A stretch of 64,000 bases of DNA from Runella salmonicolor (GTDB taxonomy: Bacteria; Bacteroidota; Bacteroidia; Cytophagales; Spirosomataceae), in contig NZ_JAMZEL010000006.1 of the NCBI RefSeq assembly GCF_024158025.1, forward strand, positions 1 through 64,000. The letters run 5' to 3'. This document shows positions 25,301-33,973 of the stretch, piece after piece (the stretch's first letter is position 1; every line of letters begins with the position of its first letter). The notes below the pieces were generated by a model. The model had not been told where the DNA came from and made no database searches. It saw only the letters and a list, made by a program, of their open reading frames with translations. The position numbers and the translations under genes are program-made.

Positions 25301-27296
25301 ACGGATAGCGTCCTTTGTTGCGAAATCCTAAGACATCATCCGAAACATGCCCAATGTTGATATCAGTTACCTGCAAACTAGAATGGCCAAAAAGCGTAAT
25401 GATGCCTGCCCCTTCATTGACTTCATTGGCGATACCAACGTACTCAACTGCTTCGTCTGTTTTTTTGGTGATGGTCGTGACGCGTGCGCCTAAATATTGG
25501 CGTTGGGCTTTTTGTTTAAAGCTATTCATGATTTGCAAAAACTGACCTTGCTCAAACAACGTAGTACCGCCGCTGAGGTGAAGTACATTTTTACGCCAGA
25601 GAGCGTTCATGGGCGTAGCTTCATGTTCCCGTATTTTTTCCAGATAATTCAGTACGGTTTGCGGGCTGTCGGTCCAAAGTCGCCCCGTGGGAATGGCGGC
25701 AAGGAGTTGGGGTTGCCCTTTGAGTCCGTGCGAAAAAAGATTATCTGAACCCGGCCACCCAAACGTCGGCACCATATCTGTTTGGTGGCGGGTAGGTCGT
25801 GTTCGGTTAAAATCGACCTGCTCGGTGCGGCCAATAATGAATAAAAAGCGAGGATTGCCTTTGTCGGCCATAAACTGAATAAAACGGCGAATAGCCAACG
25901 GACTGAATTCGCCGTAGTTAAATTGATTCACTAAGAAATCCGTATCCACGGTCAGGGTGTCATAACGCCCACCTGCGGTGGATGACCGATAGCTACCGAA
26001 TTGCTTGGCTGCACTTGCCAGATTGCGATGCGTGACGATGAGATAATTGGCTTTGGTAGCGTCTATATTCCGAAAACCAACGCGTTGAATACTTGGTACG
26101 GAGAGAACCGTGCGCGTAGCAAAAAGTGTTTTGGCGGTGTTTGTCCCGCGAACAACGGCCTTTAGGGTAGCATTCTCAAGCGTGGTGCCGATGCGAGTGA
26201 TGTTCTTTTTATCCGTGATGTCAAACAAACGAACGTCGTTTGCAGAGTTGGGGATTTCAAGGTAAGATTTGCCAACGGTACTTGGGTTAAGGTAAAAATA
26301 TTTCTGGGTTTTATTCTGTAAATCAAAACGTTGTGGATAGCGTAAGCGGTAATACGTGATGCTGTATACATCTTCTGCTTGCTCAGGAAAAGTGCCGCGT
26401 GAAGTGGTAGAAATAGAAATTCGGTTGCTGTCGAGCGATACATCCGAAAACGCAATTTCTCTTTGCACCAAGAGTGCATTTTGGTGGTTAAACCGTACGG
26501 TATCCACCAACCGATTGGCTACGGGGCTGCTTCCCACCTTAATTTCCACAAAATGCAGGCGATGGTCGCGCCCCATCAAATGAAGTTCGAGTTGGGGTTT
26601 AAAATTGGTACGAACGGGGTTTTCTAGTTGAATTCGTTTGGAAACGACCGCGTTTTTGTAAAGTTCAGGCCCTGACCAACCTTCACCAAAGTCATAATAC
26701 GAATGTTGAGCGCCCTGCGATGTCCCCAACGGGTACATCAGCCCTTCCGACATACCTACGTAGTTGTAGCTTGCAATGTTAGAAATCAACAAATCTTCGC
26801 GGTGAAATGCCTCGGGCGATAGGTTAGACGTATTCTGTTCCTGATACGAAGCCATGCGCTTTCCGGGCTGCCCATCCAAACGCCATGTGATAAAATAAGC
26901 CGTAGTGTCGGTGTACAAATTATAGATTTTGTGGGGTTGGGCACTGTGCGGAATGTACAGCAAAGAGTCTTGGGTGCCGTCGTTTCCTTCTCCGTAAAAC
27001 TCCAGATAATCAGCTTCATCCCATTTTCCATCGGCCTCTCCCTGTATCCAAATAGCCTGCTCTTCACCCCGGAAAAACAGCTGCAGCGAAATTGGATTGG
27101 TTGTTCCTACTGGAAACCCCGCTTGGCGTAATTCGGCCGTTGAGATTTTATAAATCCCTTTTTGAGCGACTGGAATCTTAAAATACGTTTGCTGATAATT
27201 AATCCATTCGTTGCCATAGGTGATTTGGGCGTGGGTGGATAAAACGAAATGGGTGAAAAAGAATACGCTGATAACAGCCGCTAACCTAACTCGCAT
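22359..27296 (-). CDS. C25-family (gingipain-like) cysteine peptidase with T9SS type A sorting domain
   Basis: A 1645-residue exported protein with signal peptide (1-23). After N-terminal beta-rich domains, the peptidase C25 domain lies at about 410-760: FLFIIGRTEQVDF, then catalytic H638 in LFGHSS and C672 in YANGCVLGN. Further beta-sandwich repeats follow. The last ~85 residues are a type A sorting domain (ANPNPFQDFLRFAFTI ... GTYVYRVTV ... GKLVLLR). The layout resembles the T9SS sortase PorU and gingipains, but it is longer than PorU (about 1,150-1,300 residues), so I read it as a T9SS-exported protease, not the sortase itself. No other T9SS gene is in the window. Confidence 0.88.
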   Translation of the reverse strand: MRVRLAAVISVFFFTHFVLSTHAQITYGNEWINYQQTYFKIPVAQKGIYKISTAELRQAGFPVGTTNPISLQLFFRGEEQAIWIQGEADGKWDEADYLEFYGEGNDGTQDSLLYIPHSAQPHKIYNLYTDTTAYFITWRLDGQPGKRMASYQEQNTSNLSPEAFHREDLLISNIASYNYVGMSEGLMYPLGTSQGAQHSYYDFGEGWSGPELYKNAVVSKRIQLENPVRTNFKPQLELHLMGRDHRLHFVEIKVGSSPVANRLVDTVRFNHQNALLVQREIAFSDVSLDSNRISISTTSRGTFPEQAEDVYSITYYRLRYPQRFDLQNKTQKYFYLNPSTVGKSYLEIPNSANDVRLFDITDKKNITRIGTTLENATLKAVVRGTNTAKTLFATRTVLSVPSIQRVGFRNIDATKANYLIVTHRNLASAAKQFGSYRSSTAGGRYDTLTVDTDFLVNQFNYGEFSPLAIRRFIQFMADKGNPRFLFIIGRTEQVDFNRTRPTRHQTDMVPTFGWPGSDNLFSHGLKGQPQLLAAIPTGRLWTDSPQTVLNYLEKIREHEATPMNALWRKNVLHLSGGTTLFEQGQFLQIMNSFKQKAQRQYLGARVTTITKKTDEAVEYVGIANEVNEGAGIITLFGHSSLQVTDINIGHVSDDVLGFRNKGRYPLVYANGCVLGNFTFGSNTFPIDWVGAKDRGAILFLAHSNYAFVHSLRDFASTFYETLLGDSTNLSRPFGEVHQQIMRKTLAKLPNDPIYQADAQQMTLQGDPAIVLFPTKQPDYAVISQGISVKGKNGSAIGPLSDSLEVRVVVSNLGLYRNEKLPVRLTRTTRDGAVQVFEATFPSVAYQDTLLFHIPSDRNQNGLNRFEVALDPTNTLVEMNKSNNMAAVEIALPVAGAYPLMPAEYAIISSIENGIPTVQLLAQHIDNASRNYTIELDTTARFDSPFKRSQNVTAPLLPSWKVALLSRDSLTYFWRIRYADRPAGTDNVWSESSFTYIQNAGEGWTQRQAAQFTKATPLDINLSLTSQPTWNYTPIAVPIKAVVAGSSVGGFNQGHQVNQLTISDILFVAQSNCSTFQGANAEANIVVTALHRDNLQAYSVMPSRNCGNPPYVMNTLRQPEIINNQLFSKWIDAVPNGDWIVLMSVGAVRFDQWPASEIAKLKALGVNETILRSPNLLILQKGANKPALELSTDPNDIAPSIKTLTLDGFTLKSTKSTGQITSSLIGPASSWASLTNQQSIVNTQQSTLTVLGVDLNGKETPLLVNQSANKSLDLKTIDARRYPFLRLRLRLTNPEVNITTPAQLRHWLVTYTPVAEGSATSNLSGVIERQEGEILTVNVAFKNVSNVAFQDSVVVQQTIFGPSGTPQITEKKLAKLAPNQETSFTVSLPTLGRGGDNRLLVNFNPRRQPEQSYANNVVNLPYTVIADRLAPVLDVAFDDQRIKDGEVISANPLIVVQLKDENKFLFKRDTVGIDLSLQRPGQSTFQRISFTNPALRFTPADNQNVVRIEYRPGTLPDGLYTLQVQGADATNNRTDLYQITFRVINEQRIISVEANPNPFQDFLRFAFTISGKEAPTEATIVVADIAGRIVKEVSLTPRVGANEWIWNTTAGLAMGTYVYRVTVKKDGKELTLGEGVKTTGKLVLLR

Positions 27297-28210
27297 CTGA
27301 TTGTATGTTACGGATTTACCTATGCCGGTAGAAACGGATGCAATTTACTCCGGAAATAGTAAAAATCCTGTAAGTGGAGAGGAGGATTTTAGAGATGTTA
27401 ACGAAAGGGATGGGTTGTATTGAGTTGATAATGAACAATCAAGCTCTAAAAAGAGAGATTTGGCCGAAATGCTTTATCATCTCTTTGGGTAATTTTAAAA
27501 AGCTTTTACAAAATTTTTGTAAACTATATTAGACAAGAAAACTAACTGATTCTTAAAAACAAAAGAGTTTGTTTTAAGAATATTTTTGGTATAAATATTG
27601 GCAATTATTTTTTTAGGGATAAAAATATTCATTTTGATTGCAGGTTAAGGGTTAATAATATTCCGAATTACTAAGAAAGGTATTTGTAATGGTATCTTAA
27701 TGGATAACATAAGTATAAAATGTGTAAAATAAATGAACTAAAATGTTATAAATAGTACGATACGGTATTTGACATTTAATCTCTGAAATTAGGTTCAATA
27801 ATCACTTGGTTGTTGGGCCTTTTAAAGGTAGATAGAAAACAGGCTTAGTTTATGGAAAGAGCTTTTTTAAAATGTCTTATTTGCTATTTAGAATATATCT
27901 AATGTTGCTAGATTTGCTTTGTATATATTGTTAAAACGACTATTTTGACAAAAAACAACGCTTTATTTGCCATAACTAGGGTTTGTATTAAGTTAGATTT
28001 TTGCTTGCCGAAATTTGCTTTTACGTTATTTGTAAATAGCAATAAAAAGTTTTTATTTTTTTTATTGTTATTTAAGTTATCCTTATTAAGGATTTTTACT
28101 AAAATTGTGATAGGCATTTTTTGTAATAAATACCAAGACTATTAATTACTGTTTTTTTCACCTACCACAATTAGATTTTTGAGTGTATAACCTGTAATAT
28201 GTACGTTCCA
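27297..28210. other. Gene-free AT-rich region of about 900 bases
   Basis: This stretch separates the divergent C25 peptidase and LysM genes. It is visibly poorer in G+C than the neighbours. I see no convincing gene or structural RNA; the short frames at 27908-28145 look like chance. It contains a perfect palindrome TTTACAAAA-T-TTTTGTAAA at 27505-27523, which could be an operator. Promoters of both flanking genes must lie here but I could not place them. Confidence 0.6.
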
Positions 28211-30295
28211 ATGAGAAAGGCTCTATTTTTTTTATGTTTTTTTATCCCATTTGCCCTAATGGTAAATGCGCAATTGGTATATATTCCATCGGTTCCAGAA
28301 AAAGTAACTTTTGCGGATATAAATATTAATTTTGATGATAATGCACGAGCATTAATACAAAAACAAATCAAAGAAATAATCGGGAAGAGACAGAGTTGGA
28401 ATAAAACGCTTGAACAAATTGCGGTTTACAAGCCTATAATTGAAAATGTACTACTTGAGGAAGAGTTGCCCGTAGAATTTATATACCTAGCAATTCATCA
28501 AAGTAAATTGCTGTTTCATACTAATATGAAAACGACTACGGCGGGGCCTTGGCAGTTGACGGCTAAAATTGCCATGGACCATGGTCTTAGTATTAATAAT
28601 CAGATTGATGAAAGAATGAATGTGGTCAGTTCTACGTACGCAACAGCCGCCTATTTAAAAGAAATAAATAATGTCTTTGATAATTGGCTTTCAACACTAT
28701 TTTATTTTTATGTAGGCAATGGTCAAATAAATAAATTTGACCTGCCAGATTGGACAGATAAAAAAAATATATACCTAAATGATGAAACAAACCCCTATAT
28801 TCTTGCCTTTTTTGCCTGTAAAATTGCGGTAGATTATTCGCTTATTTCTTATGAAAATTCTACGAATTTAACTTTATTAGAATACCCAAATTGTGGAGGG
28901 AAAAATTTAAAGGATATTGCGAGAGAATTTGGTGTTGAAGAAAAATCTTTACGCGACTTTAACAGTTGGATACTGGGTGATTATATTCCGATTGAAAAAG
29001 CATATTCAGTAGTGATACCTGCTTTACCATCTCAAATTTATAGTATCAAGAGCAAAATTGAACAGGACGTTCAATTAAACCCTGAAAACGGCGATTTAGG
29101 GTTTCCAGTCATTAAAAAATATGGAAATTCAAACGGAATTGCCCCCGTGCGGTGGGAGATTAATGGATTGCCAGGCATTAGAGCCTATGCTGGTGATACG
29201 CCCACTTCTTTGGCCCGTAAAGCAGGTATAGATTTGGAAGATTTTCTTGAGTATAATGAGCTGAAAGTGACAGACCCCGTTTTGTCAAAGCAGGTGTATT
29301 ATTTAGCATCAAAACATAAAAAAGCCGCTGTGCCTTTTCATATCGTCAGTGAAGATGAGACAATACATAGCATAGCGCGAAAATACGGTATACGAATGAA
29401 GAATATTTTGGTTTATAACCGAATGGCTGCCCCCCAAAAACTTCAAACTGGCCGTGTGCTGTGGCTAAGAGAAAAACGCCCTAAGGATTTTCCCATCGAG
29501 ATTGTCAGTTTGCCCTCAATAAATGCAAAAAGTATTCCCCTTGAAAAAACTCCTGCGTTGTTTGAAAATAAAAACCAGGAAATACAGCCCGCCGATATCG
29601 TCCAAGTAAAGTTAAACGAACGCAAATTTGAAGCTGATAGTGAGCAAGTTTTGGAAGATAGCAAAGGGGTACTACCCAAAGCGCAGACCAGCACAAGAGA
29701 AGAAATTGTACCTGAGACAGAAACAAATAGAGTCGGTGCGCAGATGACTAAATCGAGAACTGTGCATCATCCAAACCTAATCGCTGATGATAAGCACACT
29801 TACGATTTGGTTATACCAGATGTAGGAAGTAAAGACGCTAATGTTCCCTCAGATGAATCTGGCTCCGAAATGAGTGCAGAAGAATTAGATTCGGAAGCGT
29901 ATTTTGACAATTCAAGCAGAATTACACACATCGTAAAGAAAGGGCAAACTTTGTTCAGTATTGCTCAAATTTATGGCATAACGGTAAAAGATTTATTGTT
30001 TTATAATAATCTAAAAACTTCGAATCGTTTGGTGGTTGGACAGCCGCTTGTCCTTTATTTAGACACTCAACAAAATATTAATAATGCGGACAAACAACCC
30101 ATCAAGGCTAAAAAAGAGGAAATTAATGTGCAGCCTTCTGCTTTTACTTGGTATCATGAAGTAAAGAATGGGGAGACTATGTACCGGATTTCAGTATTGT
30201 ATAATGTAAGTATTAAACAAATTCAGGAATGGAACAACTTGGTTGATACTGTTATTAGAGTTGGACAAAAAATCAAAATTATTAAAAAAGCCTAA
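28211..30295 (+). CDS. Lytic-transglycosylase-like LysM protein with substituted catalytic Glu
   Basis: A 694-residue exported protein with signal peptide (1-21). An MltD-type SLT domain (about 55-190) is recognisable: LPVEFIYLAIHQSKL, AGPWQLTAKIAMDHGL, ERMNVVSSTYATAAYLKE. Where the family has ES (catalytic Glu) this protein has Q97-S, so it may lack muramidase-type activity and act as a peptidoglycan-binding or scaffold protein. About five LysM-like repeats follow (roughly 232-278, 320-366, 376-420, 574-618, 646-692), two of them clear (HIVKKGQTLFSIAQIYGI, HEVKNGETMYRISVLYNV). A start at 28211 is preferred over 28199 because it begins at the signal peptide. Confidence 0.85.
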   Translation: MRKALFFLCFFIPFALMVNAQLVYIPSVPEKVTFADININFDDNARALIQKQIKEIIGKRQSWNKTLEQIAVYKPIIENVLLEEELPVEFIYLAIHQSKLLFHTNMKTTTAGPWQLTAKIAMDHGLSINNQIDERMNVVSSTYATAAYLKEINNVFDNWLSTLFYFYVGNGQINKFDLPDWTDKKNIYLNDETNPYILAFFACKIAVDYSLISYENSTNLTLLEYPNCGGKNLKDIAREFGVEEKSLRDFNSWILGDYIPIEKAYSVVIPALPSQIYSIKSKIEQDVQLNPENGDLGFPVIKKYGNSNGIAPVRWEINGLPGIRAYAGDTPTSLARKAGIDLEDFLEYNELKVTDPVLSKQVYYLASKHKKAAVPFHIVSEDETIHSIARKYGIRMKNILVYNRMAAPQKLQTGRVLWLREKRPKDFPIEIVSLPSINAKSIPLEKTPALFENKNQEIQPADIVQVKLNERKFEADSEQVLEDSKGVLPKAQTSTREEIVPETETNRVGAQMTKSRTVHHPNLIADDKHTYDLVIPDVGSKDANVPSDESGSEMSAEELDSEAYFDNSSRITHIVKKGQTLFSIAQIYGITVKDLLFYNNLKTSNRLVVGQPLVLYLDTQQNINNADKQPIKAKKEEINVQPSAFTWYHEVKNGETMYRISVLYNVSIKQIQEWNNLVDTVIRVGQKIKIIKKA

Positions 30296-30319
30296 TTGAA
30301 TTAATTCAATTGTATATTT

Positions 30320-30348
30320 CCCCCTCTCCTAAAAGAGAGGGGTTTTTT
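30320..30348 (+). terminator. Rho-independent terminator
   Basis: Perfect stem CCCCTCTC (30321-30328) / GAGAGGGG (30335-30342) followed by TTTTTT. It ends transcription of the LysM gene. The rest of the 280-base gap before the thiolase gene shows no gene. Confidence 0.92.
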
Positions 30349-30575
30349 GTTAGGAATGAGTTAAATTGGCTAAAAAACAAAACGCTTGAGTCATTTTCTT
30401 ACATTCGTTTCCCGTTTTTATTGCACATTAGTAACTTGAGTATTTCCAAATAAGGTTAGAGTTTAAGGGCATCAGTGGCTTGGTTAAAATAATTTGTTAT
30501 GCTTGCAGAGTATTTTTTGCAAAAAAAATGTTTGTTTTGTAGTGAATAATTTAAATTGAGAAACAACCTTAAACC

Positions 30576-31754
30576 ATGAACGCATATATTGTAGCCGGAT
30601 ACCGGTCGGCGGTGGGCAAAGCCCCCAAAGGTACTTTCCGTTTTACACGCCCCGATGACCTCGGAGCCGAAGTAATCAAACACATGATGGCACAATTGCC
30701 AGCCTTGGACCCTGCTCGCGTAGACGACCTCATCGTAGGCAATGCCGTGCCAGAAGCGGAGCAGGGAATGCAGATTGCCCGCTATATTTCGCTATTGGCC
30801 TTGCCCAAAAGCGTGCCAGGTTTTACCATCAACCGTTATTGTGGCTCAGGAGTAGAGGCCATCGCCCTTGCGGCGGCCAAAATCCACGCTGGTTTTGCCG
30901 ATTGTATTGTGGCGGGTGGGGTAGAGTCTATGTCGATGGTACCTACAACGGGTTGGAAAATGGCGCTTAACTATGAAATCGCCAAAGAACACGCCGACTA
31001 CTACATTGGTATGGGACTGACGGCGGAGCAGGTAGCCAATCAATTTAAAATCAGTCGAGAAGACCAAGATGCTTTTGCGTTGGCATCGCACCAAAAAGCG
31101 CTTGCCGCGCAGGCTGCGGGCAAATTTGATAGTCAGATTGTGCCAATTACCGTCAAAGAGACTTATTTTGACGTCAATAGCGGCAAAAAGAAAAACAAAG
31201 AATACGTAGTCACCCAAGATGAAGGGCCTCGTGCAGATACCACCTTGGAAGCACTGGCTCGCTTGAAGCCTGTTTTTGCGGCGGGTGGTAGTGTTACGGC
31301 AGGAAATTCGTCCCAAACTTCCGACGGAGCGGCTTTTGTGGTCGTGATGTCAGAAAAGATGGTCAATGAGCTGAACCTCAAACCCGTGGCCCGTATGATG
31401 TCGTACGCATCGGCGGGTGTGGAGCCGCGTATTATGGGCATTGGGCCCGTGGCGGCGATTCCTATTGCGCTCAAACAAGCTGGATTGCAGTTAGCCGATA
31501 TTGACCAAATCGAGTTAAACGAAGCCTTTGCGGCACAATCATTGGCGGTCATTCGGGAGTTGGGCATTGACCCGACCAAGTTAAATCCAAATGGCGGAGC
31601 CATTGCGTTGGGGCACGCGTTGGGTTCAACGGGTGCGCGTTTGTCGGTGCAGTTGTTCAATGAAATGCGCCTCCGCAATCAAAAATACGGCATGGTTACG
31701 GCCTGCGTGGGCGGTGGACAAGGCGTAGCAGGAATTTATGAATTCCTGAATTAA
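30576..31754 (+). CDS. Thiolase (acetyl-CoA acyltransferase)
   Basis: A 392-residue thiolase. The nucleophile Cys is in NRYCGSGVEAIALAA (about residue 91). The second active-site motifs are GGAIALGHALGSTGARL (His about 347) and CVGGGQGVAGIYEF (Cys about 378). It cleaves 3-ketoacyl-CoA or makes acetoacetyl-CoA. No FadB/FadJ partner lies beside it in the window, so whether it serves beta-oxidation or biosynthesis is open. FadA/FadI-type naming would be a guess. Confidence 0.93.
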   Translation: MNAYIVAGYRSAVGKAPKGTFRFTRPDDLGAEVIKHMMAQLPALDPARVDDLIVGNAVPEAEQGMQIARYISLLALPKSVPGFTINRYCGSGVEAIALAAAKIHAGFADCIVAGGVESMSMVPTTGWKMALNYEIAKEHADYYIGMGLTAEQVANQFKISREDQDAFALASHQKALAAQAAGKFDSQIVPITVKETYFDVNSGKKKNKEYVVTQDEGPRADTTLEALARLKPVFAAGGSVTAGNSSQTSDGAAFVVVMSEKMVNELNLKPVARMMSYASAGVEPRIMGIGPVAAIPIALKQAGLQLADIDQIELNEAFAAQSLAVIRELGIDPTKLNPNGGAIALGHALGSTGARLSVQLFNEMRLRNQKYGMVTACVGGGQGVAGIYEFLN

Positions 31755-31760
31755 TGTATT

Positions 31761-31819
31761 CAGCCTTGGAAAGTTTTAGACGGATTATCAATTTCTCGGC
31801 CTAAAACTTTCCAAGGCTG
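31761..31819. repeat. Intergenic perfect hairpin, 19-bp arms
   Basis: CAGCCTTGGAAAGTTTTAG (31761-31779) and its exact complement (31801-31819) enclose a 21-base loop, between the convergent thiolase and RidA genes. There is no T-run. The motif CCTTGGAAAGTTTTA occurs in dispersed hairpins of other Bacteroidota, as far as I recall. Confidence 0.85.
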
Positions 31820-31833
31820 ACCTTGTGATTGTA

Positions 31834-32217
31834 TTAGTCATTTACCGCAATCACCGAGATTTCTACGTTGACGTCTTTTGGTAAACGTGCCACTTCGACG
31901 GTCTCGCGGGCGGGGTACTGATCCGTAAAAAACTGCCCATATACTTCGTTGACCTTGGCGAAGTTGTTCATATCCTTCAAAAAAATGCCCGTCTTAACGA
32001 CATTGGAGAAGTCGAGTCCTGCCTCATTCAAAATGGCTTTGATGTTGAGCATTACCTGACGAGCTTCGTCTTCAATCGTTCCGTTGACCAACGCGCCCGT
32101 GGCAGGGTCCATGGGGATTTGGCCAGAAACATACAGCGTATCTCCAACCATTACAGCTTGGGAATAAGGGCCAATCGGCGCGGGAGCGGCGTTGGTAAAG
32201 ATTATTTTTTTGGACAT
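31834..32217 (-). CDS. ridA: RidA family enamine/imine deaminase
   Basis: A 127-residue RidA/YjgF protein. IIFTNAAPAPIGPYSQAV, LYVSGQIPMDP, IEDEARQVMLNIKAIL and the C-terminal RETVEVARLPKDVNVEISVIAV are typical; the Arg before VEVA is the substrate-binding residue. It hydrolyses reactive 2-aminoacrylate-type intermediates released by PLP enzymes. The start at 32217 (MSKKIIFT) is chosen over an upstream in-frame ATG at 32244, since it fits the family length. It follows pdxJ by 33 bases, a sensible partner since PLP enzymes make its substrate. Confidence 0.95.
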   Translation of the reverse strand: MSKKIIFTNAAPAPIGPYSQAVMVGDTLYVSGQIPMDPATGALVNGTIEDEARQVMLNIKAILNEAGLDFSNVVKTGIFLKDMNNFAKVNEVYGQFFTDQYPARETVEVARLPKDVNVEISVIAVND

Positions 32218-32250
32218 GACTTTTGGGTTTGAAATGAAAGACAATAGATG

Positions 32251-32970
32251 TTAGACGTCCAATTCACGCAAATACATCTGGATGGTATTTTCTAGCCCAT
32301 AATAAAGGGCGTCGCAGATGAGCGCGTGGCCGATGGAGACTTCGTCCAAATGCGGAATTTGTTCTTTTAAATAACGTAAATTTTCGAGGCTCAAATCGTG
32401 GCCTGCATTCAATCCCAGCCGCACTTCCTGCGCTACTTTGGCGGCTTTTACGTAAGGTGCTACGGCTTTTTCGCGATTTTCGGGGTACTCCGTGGCGTAT
32501 GGCTCGGTGTATAGTTCAACGCGGTCAGCGCCGCAAATTTTGGCCCCTTCTACCATTGCCTCGATAGGGTCTACAAACACAGAAACCCGAATGCCAGCAC
32601 CTTTAAAAATCTGTACCAAGTCGGTAAGGCGGTCGCGGTGCGTGATGGTATCCCAGCCTGCGTTGGAGGTGATGGCCCCTAGCGCGTCGGGAACGAGCGT
32701 CACTTGGGCGGGGCGGGTGGCGAGTACGAGTTCAATGAATTTAAGCTCGGTAGGATTTCCTTCAATGTTGAACTCGGTCGTTACTACTTGTTTCAAATCC
32801 AGTACGTCTTGGTAACGAATGTGGCGTTCGTCGGGACGTGGGTGTACCGTAATGCCTTGAGCACCAAATGCTTCGCAATCGAGGGCGGTTTTGACAACGT
32901 TGGGATTGTTGCCTCCGCGTGAATTGCGCAGAGTGGCTATTTTGTTGATATTTACGCTGAGGCGAGTCAT
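32251..32970 (-). CDS. pdxJ: Pyridoxine 5'-phosphate synthase
   Basis: A 239-residue PdxJ, the enzyme that closes the pyridine ring in DXP-dependent vitamin B6 synthesis. Visible family marks are LSVNINKIATLRNSRG, VHPRPDERHIRYQDV, FNIEGNPT, GLNAGHDLSLENLRYL and VSIGHALICDAL. It is transcribed with ridA, which lies downstream. No pdxA is in the window. Confidence 0.97.
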   Translation of the reverse strand: MTRLSVNINKIATLRNSRGGNNPNVVKTALDCEAFGAQGITVHPRPDERHIRYQDVLDLKQVVTTEFNIEGNPTELKFIELVLATRPAQVTLVPDALGAITSNAGWDTITHRDRLTDLVQIFKGAGIRVSVFVDPIEAMVEGAKICGADRVELYTEPYATEYPENREKAVAPYVKAAKVAQEVRLGLNAGHDLSLENLRYLKEQIPHLDEVSIGHALICDALYYGLENTIQMYLRELDV

Positions 32971-33190
32971 TTTTGATCGAATATTTTAGTGCCGTTGGGC
33001 GTTGAAATGAGGGAGTAAAGCCGTATTTTAAAGTATGCTTATGCCCGTTATTCTAACTTTCAACGCATCATAATGGTTTCAAAAGTATTCGGAAATAGTC
33101 TTTTACACAATTTTTGGGACAGAATCTTGTTATTCTCACTTTTTGTCTATATTTCGACAAATTATTACCACGTTAAACACTTTATCAATC

Positions 33191-33901
33191 TTGAAAGAAA
33201 CCTATCAAAAATGGTATTCGCCCACGTTGGGCCGGGATATTGAAATGCTCGTGATAGGGCATTGGGGGTATCCCATTCTCCTGTTCCCGACGTCGATGGG
33301 CAGGTACTACCAAAACAAAGAGTTTGGGCTAACTGATTCGGTACGAGGGTTTGTTGACGCAGGGAAAATAAAACTGTACCTAATCGACGGAATCGACGAA
33401 GATAGTTGGTACGCCAAGCATTTACCGCCGGCGGTCCGGGCGCATAATCATTCCGTCTATGACCGTTTTCTGAACGACGAGCTGGTGCCTTCGATTCGCC
33501 GTGAAGCCAATGTGGACAAAATCGCGGTGGCGGGATGTAGCTTTGGGGGCTATCATGCACTCAATTTTGCTTTCAAACACCCCGATAAAGTGGCTTATAT
33601 GATTAGCATGAGCGGGGCTTTTGACATCCGCAGTTTTGTAGAAGGCCACCACGATGATACCGTTTACTTCAATAATCCCGTTGATTTTATCCACAACGAA
33701 GAAGCATGGAAGTTCCATCACATGAAAATTGTGCTAGGGACTTCGGAATGGGATATTTGCCTTGATGCCAATATCCAGATGTCTAATCTTCTGAAAAACA
33801 AAGGGATTCCGCACTGGTTGGATATTCGAGGCTGGGACAAACACGATTGGCCACTTTGGAACAGGATGTTTCCCGAATACGTGTCTCAAATGGGGCTATA
33901 A
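33191..33901 (+). CDS. Esterase-like alpha/beta hydrolase of the ligase cluster
   Basis: A 236-residue esterase-type hydrolase: nucleophile in GCSFGGYHAL, a conserved HHDDTVYFNNP, and the probable catalytic His in KHDWPLW. A TTG start at 33191 is chosen because KETYQKWYSPTL aligns with the start of the paralogue at 18703; a promoter-like TTG-N18-TATATTTC at 33127-33155 puts the transcript start after the alternative TTG at 33143. It is followed by an ATP-grasp gene (72 bases) and a YbdK-type ligase gene. This neighbourhood suggests it trims or releases a conjugate made by those ligases. Confidence 0.82.
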   Translation: MKETYQKWYSPTLGRDIEMLVIGHWGYPILLFPTSMGRYYQNKEFGLTDSVRGFVDAGKIKLYLIDGIDEDSWYAKHLPPAVRAHNHSVYDRFLNDELVPSIRREANVDKIAVAGCSFGGYHALNFAFKHPDKVAYMISMSGAFDIRSFVEGHHDDTVYFNNPVDFIHNEEAWKFHHMKIVLGTSEWDICLDANIQMSNLLKNKGIPHWLDIRGWDKHDWPLWNRMFPEYVSQMGL

Positions 33902-33973
33902 ATCAGTCTATTTTGCAAATAATTGTCATCTAAAAATCACACTAACCGCGCCGGGGCATCCGGTGATTCATTT

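Noticed and set aside
27908..28145. Short frames in both directions in the AT-rich gap
   Set aside because: Low-complexity Asn/Lys/Phe-rich sequence expected by chance in AT-rich DNA; no start context.
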